A DNA stretch of 34,779 bases from a virus. The notes under the pieces are model-generated. The model did no database searches. It saw nothing but the letters and a program-made list of their open reading frames with translations, and was not told the origin of the DNA. Below are positions 28,909 through 34,779 of the stretch, in pieces (the first letter of the stretch is position 1; each line of letters begins with the position of its first letter). Both the position numbers and the translations under genes were made by a program. Where the stretch lies: positions 1-34,779 of the IMG/VR virus record IMGVR_UViG_3300042876_000337; one strand, 5' to 3'.

Positions 28909-28936
28909 GAAAAAACGCCGTCCCAAAGGATCGGCG
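28909..28936 (-). terminator. Rho-independent terminator ahead of the excisionase gene
   Basis: Minus strand: CGCCG-a-TCC (28936-28928), loop TTTG, GGA-CGGCG (28923-28916), then TTTTTT. It sits between any upstream promoter and the excisionase ribosome binding site, so it would block read-through from the late operon or act as an attenuator for excisionase/integrase. Confidence 0.65.
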
Positions 28937-28948
28937 CAGGGCAGGGGA

Positions 28949-28957
28949 TGGTATAAT
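28949..28957 (+). promoter_or_regulatory. Extended -10 promoter on the plus strand
   Basis: TGG-TATAAT (28949-28957) is a perfect extended -10 (TGnTATAAT) with no recognisable -35. It points away from the excisionase gene toward attP, where no plus-strand gene exists. Transcription would start near 28964. Confidence 0.5.
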
Positions 28958-28963
28958 AAAACC

Positions 28964-29031
28964 GTCCACGGGCCTCCGCACGGCCTCTGGATGACCGTCG
29001 CGTCAGGCTGGCACCTGGCGCGACACTTTTT
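28964..29031 (+). ncRNA. Candidate small RNA between excisionase and attP
   Basis: It is bounded by an extended -10 promoter (28949-28957) and a strong intrinsic terminator (28997-29031), giving about 68 nt. The 5' half can fold through CCGT/ACGG and GGCC pairs. It has no start codon with a ribosome binding site. It would be antisense to any excisionase leader transcribed from the attP side. Confidence 0.35.
28997..29031 (+). terminator. Rho-independent terminator on the plus strand
   Basis: GTCGCGTCAGG (28997-29007), loop CTGGCA, CCTGGCGCGAC (29014-29024): 11 pairs with one G-T wobble, followed by ACTTTTT. There is no upstream plus-strand gene to terminate, which is the reason for proposing a small RNA here. 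Confidence 0.7.
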
Positions 29032-29070
29032 AAGGATGCCCCAATTATACCAGATTCGCAGCCCGTTTTA

Positions 29071-29088
29071 TCTCAGAGGTTTACACGC
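29071..29088. other. Possible integrase arm-type site
   Basis: TCTCAGAGGTTTACACGC lies 42 bases left of the attachment core and resembles the pair at 29180-29233 (TCTCAGAG..TAC.CGC). It is a candidate P-arm site by repetition and position only. Confidence 0.35.
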
Positions 29089-29129
29089 AAGATTCAGAAA
29101 TACAGGAAATACACGATTTACCCGGAAGG

Positions 29130-29168
<39 letters not shown>

Positions 29169-29179
29169 AACCAAAAAAC

Positions 29180-29233
29180 GCGGTACACCCTGAGATCGCA
29201 ACTTATGTTAAGGTTCCTCTCAGAGTATACCGC
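29180..29233. repeat. Imperfect inverted repeat beside attP
   Basis: GCGGTACACCCTGAGA (29180-29195) and TCTCAGAGTATACCGC (29218-29233) are reverse complements at 14 of 16 positions, separated by 22 bases. The unit resembles the single copy at 29071. They are probably integrase or excisionase binding sites; no T-tract follows, so not a terminator. Confidence 0.6.
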
Positions 29234-29235
29234 AA

Positions 29236-29267
29236 ATCAAAAACGGCCCTCCAGGGCCGTTTTTGAT
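29236..29267. terminator. Bidirectional terminator at the end of the late operon
   Basis: ATCAAAAACGGCCCT-cc-AGGGCCGTTTTTGAT: 15-bp perfect arms, with T-tracts on both strands. It lies 14 bases beyond the tailspike stop on the minus strand, so it ends the late transcript before attP. Confidence 0.9.
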
Positions 29268-29280
29268 CTCTCCCCGCTGC

Positions 29281-30939
29281 CTACCCTCCATTATCGGCCA
29301 GCGTGTTATCGCTCAGCGTGTAACCCACTCCGCCAGTCTCCGGCCTGATCCCCAACCCGCCGTTGCCGGTGATCGTGCAATTCTGGGCCGTGCCGTTGAT
29401 GCCTGGGAAATTGGTCAGGGCTGGCCCGCCAACATAAATCCCCTCGGCAATGTTGTCGCTTACTGTAACGCTATCAATCAGCAGGCCATCAACCCCACAG
29501 TCACCGATCCCCCATTGATTCCCGTCAAATGTCCCGCCAATAATGCGGCATCCCTGGCTGTAATACCAGCCGGACAACGGAGATCCTTGCACCTCGAAAA
29601 ACACGCCATATCGTTTATTATTGGTCGCCGTGCAATTGATAAGCGACACGCTCTCTACTTGATACTTCCCGGTTCCAATCCCAAACCCGGAACACCCCGG
29701 CGTCTCAATGGTGCTGGCCTGCCCGCAGTTATCCGCGATGCAATCGATAAACTGGCAGTTGACCATGTAGTCGCTGCCAAAACCGGTCGCGCCTGTATTG
29801 GCTACCTTGACCCGATACCACAGGATGTTATTGCAGTAGAGGAAGAAAAACCCCTTGTACCATCCGGTGTGTGCAGCCCCGTTGATCTCAAAGTCGCGGA
29901 ACTCGCAATTTTCCAGCGGGTTATCCAGATCGCCGGTGTACACAAACTGACGCGCATCTCCCAGCCTGATTATCGAACGCCCGATTCCATCCCCAACCAG
30001 CGAGACGTTGGGCGCCCAGGTAATGCTCCCCCCCGTGATGCGATACGTGCCGGCGGGTAAATAGATCGTACCGCCGCCGGCCGCGCTCATAGCAGCGATT
30101 GCCGAAGTCAGCGCCGCGTAGTTGTCCGTGCTGTCATTGCCAGCCCCACCGTATGATTGGATGAACTGGCTAGGGGAGAAAAAATTGCCGTACCTTCGCG
30201 CCAGGTAGTTTTCCACCTGCGCGATTTGCAAAGCAGTCAGGGCGGTGTCGTAGACCAACAATTCAGCCAGGTCTCCCTTAAGAAACGTACCCTCAGTTGT
30301 CCGCTTCAGCGCCCCGATAACCGTGTTGTCTCTCCCCGCCGTGTCTCCGAACCAATCACCCGTATTTGACCCACCAGCTACAATCAGCGTCTCATCCGCC
30401 CGATTTAGCCTGAGTGTGTATGCCGATCCGTTGGATTGCCACATGCCGCAGTAGACCGCCCCTGCCGTGTGGATCGTCGTACCGCGCACCTCATCCGGCC
30501 CGCTCTGCGCTACCGAGATTTGGCCGGACGTTGAATACCAGGCCATGAAGCGCATGAAGTTTGTCGTGCTTACCTCGTCCGACGAGCTCAAAATGTGCTG
30601 GTACTGCGTCGGTGATGCGGCCAGACGGTATACCGCGAAAACCGTTCCCGCGCTACCGGTCAGCGGCGCGGATGGCAGAACAAGCAAATCATTCGAGCCG
30701 TCAAACTGGACGACGTTGCGCCCGTTGATCCCGTTCGCGCCCGTGCGCAGTAATGGCTGTTTCGCACCGTCCGCCTGGGCGAATGAATAAGCGTTCCCTT
30801 CTTTACTCACCCACGCCGCAACCGCGGAACCATCCGCACCGGTCAGGTCATCTGCATTTAGCCACAGCGTCAGGCCCGCGATTCTGCGCGGGTTGATTGG
30901 TGTATCGGTGAATGCAATCATCACAGGAAGATTTTTCAT
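29281..30939 (-). CDS. Tailspike: LamG-like domain plus right-handed beta-helix
   Basis: 552 aa, GGAGCG before the ATG. Residues about 20-250 form a concanavalin/LamG-like jelly roll: RRIAGLTLWLNADDL, VVQFDGSNDLL, and LKGDLAELLVYDTALTALQI. Residues of about 260-552 form a pectate-lyase-3-type beta-helix: NYAALTSAIAAMSAAGGGTI, YLPAGTYRI, GDGIGRSII, then repeated strands such as CTATNNKRYGVFFE and VTVSDNIAEGIYVG. Such proteins bind and often cleave surface polysaccharide. The usage is more AT-rich than in the head genes, suggesting recent exchange. Last gene of the late operon. Confidence 0.82.
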   Translation of the reverse strand: MKNLPVMIAFTDTPINPRRIAGLTLWLNADDLTGADGSAVAAWVSKEGNAYSFAQADGAKQPLLRTGANGINGRNVVQFDGSNDLLVLPSAPLTGSAGTVFAVYRLAASPTQYQHILSSSDEVSTTNFMRFMAWYSTSGQISVAQSGPDEVRGTTIHTAGAVYCGMWQSNGSAYTLRLNRADETLIVAGGSNTGDWFGDTAGRDNTVIGALKRTTEGTFLKGDLAELLVYDTALTALQIAQVENYLARRYGNFFSPSQFIQSYGGAGNDSTDNYAALTSAIAAMSAAGGGTIYLPAGTYRITGGSITWAPNVSLVGDGIGRSIIRLGDARQFVYTGDLDNPLENCEFRDFEINGAAHTGWYKGFFFLYCNNILWYRVKVANTGATGFGSDYMVNCQFIDCIADNCGQASTIETPGCSGFGIGTGKYQVESVSLINCTATNNKRYGVFFEVQGSPLSGWYYSQGCRIIGGTFDGNQWGIGDCGVDGLLIDSVTVSDNIAEGIYVGGPALTNFPGINGTAQNCTITGNGGLGIRPETGGVGYTLSDNTLADNGG

Positions 30940-31539
30940 TTATGCGCTCCATTCGTCGTCGTCAATACAGGCAAATGTCCTCCGGTCGCCAGGGTACAAA
31001 ACCAGGGTCAGATTTCCGTTGATCGTTGCCGATCCCGACCGCGCGACCGTGATATTAACGCTCGATTTGTTATCGACCACCAGCGGCCCCGTCGTCCCAT
31101 ACACGCACGCCGGCAGATGGATCGGCGTCGGGCTGCCCGTGCAGGCCAGGTACGCATCCGTTGCCAGCACCGTATACTCCGCCGTCACCTGTGTGACCTT
31201 GAAAATCTTCTCCAACTGCAGCAGGGTCTGCAAGTCGCTCGCCGCCACCGCAGACCCCTCCGACGTTATCAGCTCCGCCAGATCCGTCGCCGCCCCCGTC
31301 GCCAGGTGTAAACCGTACGTGTGTCCCGTCGGCAGCTCGAACATCGTCAGCACCGTACCGCTAATCGGCGTATCCAGCTCCTGGCTGAAATACCCCGACT
31401 CGTTCAGATCCTTCGTGATCGTCTTCGGCACAATGATTCCATTCTCCGAAACGAACACCCCCTCCTGCGTGATCTTCACGCTCCCGACCACCGCCACCCG
31501 TTCCTGGTTCAATATCGTTCCATACACCACTCTGCTCAT
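30940..31539 (-). CDS. Tail appendage / adaptor protein
   Basis: 199 aa with a GAGAGGAG site. The N-terminal 60 residues are beta-rich (VVYGTILNQERVAVVGSVKI), a middle helix follows (AVAASDLQTLLQLEKIF), and the C-terminal 80 residues (YTVLATDAYLACTGSPTPIH, VVDNKSSVNITVAR, YPGDRRTFACIDDDEW) match the beta domain at the C-terminus of many phage fibres, with 'Y.V...D..I....' and 'v.v.n.s...itv'. Stop and next start are adjacent. It probably links the deacetylase and the spike to the tail. Confidence 0.6.
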   Translation of the reverse strand: MSRVVYGTILNQERVAVVGSVKITQEGVFVSENGIIVPKTITKDLNESGYFSQELDTPISGTVLTMFELPTGHTYGLHLATGAATDLAELITSEGSAVAASDLQTLLQLEKIFKVTQVTAEYTVLATDAYLACTGSPTPIHLPACVYGTTGPLVVDNKSSVNITVARSGSATINGNLTLVLYPGDRRTFACIDDDEWSA

Positions 31540-31554
31540 GATTCCCGCTCCTCT

Positions 31555-32997
31555 CTATGCCCCAATCTGCGTCCCGGTCTCGTTGACAACAACTTCATCC
31601 AGGTAAAACGTCCCGCTGGTCCCCGCGTCCAGGCCGGTAACCCCGCCCGCCCGCATGTTTGCGTATTGCGGGAAGCGGTCGTAGTTGTCCAGCCCGGTAA
31701 ACGCATCATATTGCGTGCCGTCGATCCACATCGTCGCCGTGCCGTCGCTGGCAACATTGGAAGATGCCCTGGTAACGTACAATTCCACATAGTGCGGCGC
31801 GTCCGTGATTGCCCGCCCTGTCCCAAACAGCGTCCCGCCGTCTGTCCCATACTCCAAAAGTAATTGGTACGTTGTCCCCGTCCATTTGAGATAACAACCG
31901 ATTACCACGTTGTAGCCGGTGTCGAACAGTCGCATTACCGCGAACGTGTCATTAGTCGCCATCGTCAGCGTGTTTGGATCAATGTAGAACCTGACCCTCA
32001 GCTTCCCGGTCGTGGAGTTGTTTCCAGTTTTTGCCACATAAAACGCGGTCGTGCTGGTCACATTTACCGCCAACCCGGTCGCCGAGGATTTTAGCCCCGC
32101 GCTGGCCGATGCCGTAATGTGCACCGCGTCGCTGTTGGATGTCCATTGCTCGGTTGTGCCCGTTTCGTGATCGATAAAAAATAACCACCGATCCGCAGAG
32201 GGGCCGGAGGCATAAACCATCTGGCAAGGGGTCAAGACCGTTACAAGCCCCTGGCTTTGGCGTAGCTCCAGATAATCCAGCCAGGCGAGATAATTCGCCC
32301 ATGTGGTTTTCCCAACCCCGTCCAGATCCCAGGCATGACACAAAGCCTCATAACAGCGCCCCTCCGCGATTGCCGCGTCAACGTGCGCCTTCATCTGCGC
32401 GAGTGTGTAGGTCGCGTCCGAATAGGTCGGGTGACTCCAGCCATATCGTTTCGCTGCCAACACCGGCAGGTTGAAGCGGAAAGAGTTGTCATACAGCGAA
32501 TTGTTATACGCCTCAAAGCTCTTGTACCGCGCCCGAAGCGCAAGGTCTTGGTCGGTTCCATACCAATCGTTGCTGTTGCAAAGATAAGTCAGCGGCGTGA
32601 CCCACGTTCCCGGCGTGATAAACGATGCGATGTCCAAACCCAGGCCGGTGAGTGTGGTGTAGCTGTCGTTGATCTCGACCAAAAAATCTGCCAGCGTCGC
32701 CGGGTCTGCCCCGTGCGTTTTGCTGTGGCTCTGGATCTCCATCCCCGCAGCCTGCATTTCCCGCAATTGCGCGGCTGTCATGTTAGCCCCGCCAATCGCC
32801 GACGACGGAATAGCAAAACCGCCCACCAGACCGCGCGAGGTCAGCGCCCCAAACGTGGTCGTGTAATCGATCGCCTTCCCGTCGTCAAAGCGCAGCGCCA
32901 CAACCGCGCGCGTGGCATAACTCGCCGTGATCCACCGCGACCGCTTCGCACTACCCCCCAACAGCGCCAGCCTTGCACCCTTCAATACTCCGCTCAT
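31555..32997 (-). CDS. Virion polysaccharide deacetylase (CE4/NodB fold) with LamG-like domain
   Basis: 480 aa, GGAGG before the ATG. Residues 30-270 are a NodB/CE4 domain: VVALRFDDGKAIDY gives the FDDG metal motif, MEIQSHSKTHGAD the H-S-x-x-H motif, and FITPGTWVT the third region. The C-terminal 190 residues form a concanavalin-like jelly roll (KLRVRFYIDPNTLTM, HYVELYVTR, ATMWIDGTQYDAF, FYLDEVVVNETG). The enzyme should remove acetyl groups from host surface glycan during adsorption. It sits between lysin and tailspike in the late operon. Confidence 0.82.
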   Translation of the reverse strand: MSGVLKGARLALLGGSAKRSRWITASYATRAVVALRFDDGKAIDYTTTFGALTSRGLVGGFAIPSSAIGGANMTAAQLREMQAAGMEIQSHSKTHGADPATLADFLVEINDSYTTLTGLGLDIASFITPGTWVTPLTYLCNSNDWYGTDQDLALRARYKSFEAYNNSLYDNSFRFNLPVLAAKRYGWSHPTYSDATYTLAQMKAHVDAAIAEGRCYEALCHAWDLDGVGKTTWANYLAWLDYLELRQSQGLVTVLTPCQMVYASGPSADRWLFFIDHETGTTEQWTSNSDAVHITASASAGLKSSATGLAVNVTSTTAFYVAKTGNNSTTGKLRVRFYIDPNTLTMATNDTFAVMRLFDTGYNVVIGCYLKWTGTTYQLLLEYGTDGGTLFGTGRAITDAPHYVELYVTRASSNVASDGTATMWIDGTQYDAFTGLDNYDRFPQYANMRAGGVTGLDAGTSGTFYLDEVVVNETGTQIGA

Positions 32998-33007
32998 CCT
33001 GGCCTCC

Positions 33008-34297
33008 TCACCTCAACTCCACCAGGCTCGTCGATCCCTGCCGCGCGCACATCCACAGCCCGCGCGCCACCCGGATCCACGTCTCATTCCCGCTCTTCTT
33101 CGTCTCCAGCACGTCCACCACGAACCCCTTCGGCAGCACCCCGCGCTGCGTCCCGTTGATCCCCTCGCGCAGCCGCACCCCGGCCGCCGCGGTAACCGTC
33201 CCTTCCTTGTACACCGGGTCCGGCACCACCACCGGCGGAACCACCACCGCGGCCCGCCGCGCCACCCACTTCGGATTCAGCAGATCAAACTCCTCGTCCG
33301 TCATGTTCAGCACGTTCACGTCCACCGCGCTCTTCCCCCCGCCCACCTCCGGCAGCGTGAAACTGTCCGCCACCTGGTACATCACCGGCATCCCAAACAG
33401 CAGCGGCGTCCACGCGTTCGGGATCTGCGCCAGGTACTTCCACAGCAGCTCATCGAACGTCGTGTGCTTGACCGTCGAATTCCAGTAATACCCCGCGCAG
33501 ATACTCGGCCGCGTCGCCAGCGCATTATCCAGGTAAAACGGCCCGTACCCGTCGATCACCCACCGGGATCCATAATTCCAAAAATCCGCGCTCGTCAGCC
33601 CGCCCAGATACCCGTGATCCGCCAGCCATACCAGCCCGTTCACGCACCCCGAGTACGTCCTGGCCATCCAGCCGTCGCCGATCAAGTCGCCGTTATTCCG
33701 GTGAATATCCTCCACGTCCAGGATCACCTTATCGATCGGCTTCGCCTTCAGCGTCCGCAGCTTCGCCGGCTTGATATCCCGCCCCGCGTTCTGCATCACC
33801 TTCCGCACCGTGATATAGATGTTCAGGTCGGTCAGCAGGCTTGCCGCATACTCGTCCTCGCTCTTCGTCCCCCTCTCGTGCAGCTTATCAAACCGCGGCT
33901 GATCGAAATCCCGGTCCAGCGGCCAGCCCAGGTTCAAAAACGTGTACGCCCCGATCCACAGCCGGTTCCGGTACAGCCCGTCGATGTTCTGATCGAAACA
34001 GTCATCCATCCACGCATCCGACTCGAGGTCCGCCGCCATCCCCCGCACCCCCGGCTCCCCCAGCTTCACATACGCCCCCCCAAACCGCGGATGCTTCGCC
34101 AGCGCGTCCCAGTCCACGCTGCTCTTCCCCTTCCCGTCGCTTTGCCAGTGCGAGAAATCAAAATAAATCTTCCTCCCCGCATACTTCCCCGCCCCCGCCG
34201 CCTCCACCGTCGCCGTCCGGCTCGCCGCCGGCGCCTTCCACACCCCCGGCCCCTGGTAATAATTCTCTCTCTGCTTCCTCAACTGTTCACTGCTCAC
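33008..34297 (-). CDS. Endolysin: GH25-like lysozyme with C-terminal SH3-type domain
   Basis: 429 aa from a GTG at 34297 within a repeat; a start slightly downstream is possible. The catalytic part (about 42-340) begins KIYFDFSHWQ, continues VDWDALAKHPRFGGAYVKLG (GH25-like 'D.S.WQ', 'AyiKa'), then WIGAYTFLN and KVILDVEDIH with Asp/Glu where GH25 has its catalytic D.E pair. It is larger than usual GH25 domains. A Pro/Val linker (VVVPPVVVPDPVYKEG) leads to an SH3b-like end (AAGVRLREGINGTQRGVL, WIRVARGLWM). It cleaves cell-wall glycan at lysis or acts on the virion. Confidence 0.75.
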   Translation of the reverse strand: MSSEQLRKQRENYYQGPGVWKAPAASRTATVEAAGAGKYAGRKIYFDFSHWQSDGKGKSSVDWDALAKHPRFGGAYVKLGEPGVRGMAADLESDAWMDDCFDQNIDGLYRNRLWIGAYTFLNLGWPLDRDFDQPRFDKLHERGTKSEDEYAASLLTDLNIYITVRKVMQNAGRDIKPAKLRTLKAKPIDKVILDVEDIHRNNGDLIGDGWMARTYSGCVNGLVWLADHGYLGGLTSADFWNYGSRWVIDGYGPFYLDNALATRPSICAGYYWNSTVKHTTFDELLWKYLAQIPNAWTPLLFGMPVMYQVADSFTLPEVGGGKSAVDVNVLNMTDEEFDLLNPKWVARRAAVVVPPVVVPDPVYKEGTVTAAAGVRLREGINGTQRGVLPKGFVVDVLETKKSGNETWIRVARGLWMCARQGSTSLVELR

Positions 34298-34304
34298 TGT
34301 TCAC
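34278..34304. repeat. Short tandem TGTTCACTGCTCACTGTTCAC-type repeat at the lysin start
   Basis: Units of about 9 bases (CTGTTCA, CTGCTCA, CTGTTCA) run across the GTG start of the lysin. Similar low-complexity strings are common between genes in some bacteria. Here they make the start codon choice uncertain. Confidence 0.6.
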
Positions 34305-34317
34305 CATTCCCTTCTTC

Positions 34318-34749
34318 CTACCACCATCCCCAGATCTCCAGCCAGCAGTCCATCGTCCCAGCACCACTCGCCCCAATCTGGTAATAGATATCCCCGTTCT
34401 CATCGCACGGGATAATCGCCGTGATCTCAGTCACCGCATCATTTGTGATTCCCGCCGGCCTCACCGCCGCCACGTGGCTCGCCGCGATATCGTTTGGCGA
34501 AAGCGCGAAATACAGGCTCAAACTTGCCGCGCTCCCGCTGTCCCTCGCGATCATCCGCGCCAATACCGCCTTCACCCCTGCTGGAACCCCAAACACCGCC
34601 GACAGATCAATGACCGTCTTCGCCGTCGTGCTCCGCGCGTCCCCATCCCACGCTGTGCTGGTCAGCGCCGTGCGCCGGAAGTTCCCCGGCCGCGTCCACT
34701 CCAGCACCCGATTCCGCAGCTCGTTCCAATTCGGTCGATCAAACTGCAT
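34318..34749 (-). CDS. Small tail protein, unknown function
   Basis: 143 aa, AGGAGG before the ATG (the site overlaps the tail-tip stop across the circle junction). A helical start (RPNWNELRNRVLEWTRPG) is followed by a beta-sandwich-like region (KTVIDLSAVFGVPAGVKAVL, LSLYFALSP, GDIYYQIG) and the ending MDCWLEIWGWW. It resembles small beta-rich tail or fibre-base proteins. It lies between the tail-tip and lysin genes. Confidence 0.55.
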   Translation of the reverse strand: MQFDRPNWNELRNRVLEWTRPGNFRRTALTSTAWDGDARSTTAKTVIDLSAVFGVPAGVKAVLARMIARDSGSAASLSLYFALSPNDIAASHVAAVRPAGITNDAVTEITAIIPCDENGDIYYQIGASGAGTMDCWLEIWGWW

Positions 34750-34759
34750 CCCGCGCCTC

Positions 34760-34779
34760 CTACCTTAACCTGAACGTAA
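34760..34779 (-). CDS. C-terminal end of the tail-tip gene that begins at 1450 (joined across the circle)
   Basis: Base 1 supplies the first base of a codon that is completed by 34779 and 34778. Reading on gives GTT ACG TTC AGG TTA AGG TAG. The TAG overlaps the AGGAGG ribosome binding site of the next gene, whose ATG is at 34749. The short hydrophobic, basic ending is a credible beta-strand C-terminus. This is the main sequence evidence that the window is a full circle. Confidence 0.75.

Overview
This window reads as the complete genome of a temperate, long-tailed (siphovirus-type) phage of about 34.8 kb, opened inside a tail gene. The reading frame that runs off base 1 on the minus strand continues at base 34779 and meets a TAG at 34760-34762, directly in front of the ribosome binding site and ATG of the next minus-strand gene. 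Virion genes lie on both sides of the integrase/attachment region, so this is a circularised or episomal phage genome rather than a prophage with host flanks. The DNA is GC-rich (roughly 60% by eye). The host is not named by the sequence. A GH25-type lysin with an SH3-like tail and no visible spanins fits a cell with a single membrane, and Chloroflexota is a reasonable guess, no more. The attachment core is the 3' end of a bacterial tRNA-Pro gene.

Nearly everything is transcribed leftward (minus strand). A consensus promoter at 25842-25815 starts the early operon: a ribbon-helix-helix regulator, small membrane proteins, an unusual pilin/TadE-like membrane protein, a structured non-coding RNA at about 24410-24195, tiny membrane peptides, a winged-helix protein, a replication initiator carrying an iteron-rich origin candidate in its own gene, a helicase-loader-like protein, a run of zinc-binding proteins, a large ParB-like protein and several small accessory proteins. 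A second promoter (17172-17144) with a terminator/antiterminator-like leader precedes the late operon: holin, XhlA-like protein, HNH nuclease, small and large terminase, a small membrane protein, portal, a SAM methyltransferase and a DUF115/MptE-like protein, ClpP-type protease, scaffold candidate, P22-type coat protein, connector, tail tube, G/GT frameshift chaperones, tail completion proteins, tape measure and tail tip. Across the circle junction it continues into a small tail protein, lysin, polysaccharide deacetylase, tail adaptor and a LamG/beta-helix tailspike, ending at a bidirectional terminator (29267-29236).

Between the late terminator and the repressor lie attP, excisionase, integrase and a GIY-YIG nuclease. 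The only rightward genes are the HTH repressor and, behind it, three small (mostly membrane) proteins that look like a lysogeny-expressed conversion cassette. One of these resembles the N-terminal domain of the pilin-like early protein.

The most interesting signals are: the structured RNA at 24.2-24.4 kb, which I tentatively compare with stand-alone HEARO/omega RNAs of IscB systems although no IscB gene is present; the pilin-like protein whose 3' end abuts it; about 26 copies of a 10-bp phased repeat (ATTCGYGNNN), together with CTTWAG-core palindromes, between and inside late genes; the iteron cluster inside the initiator gene; and a possible small RNA next to attP.
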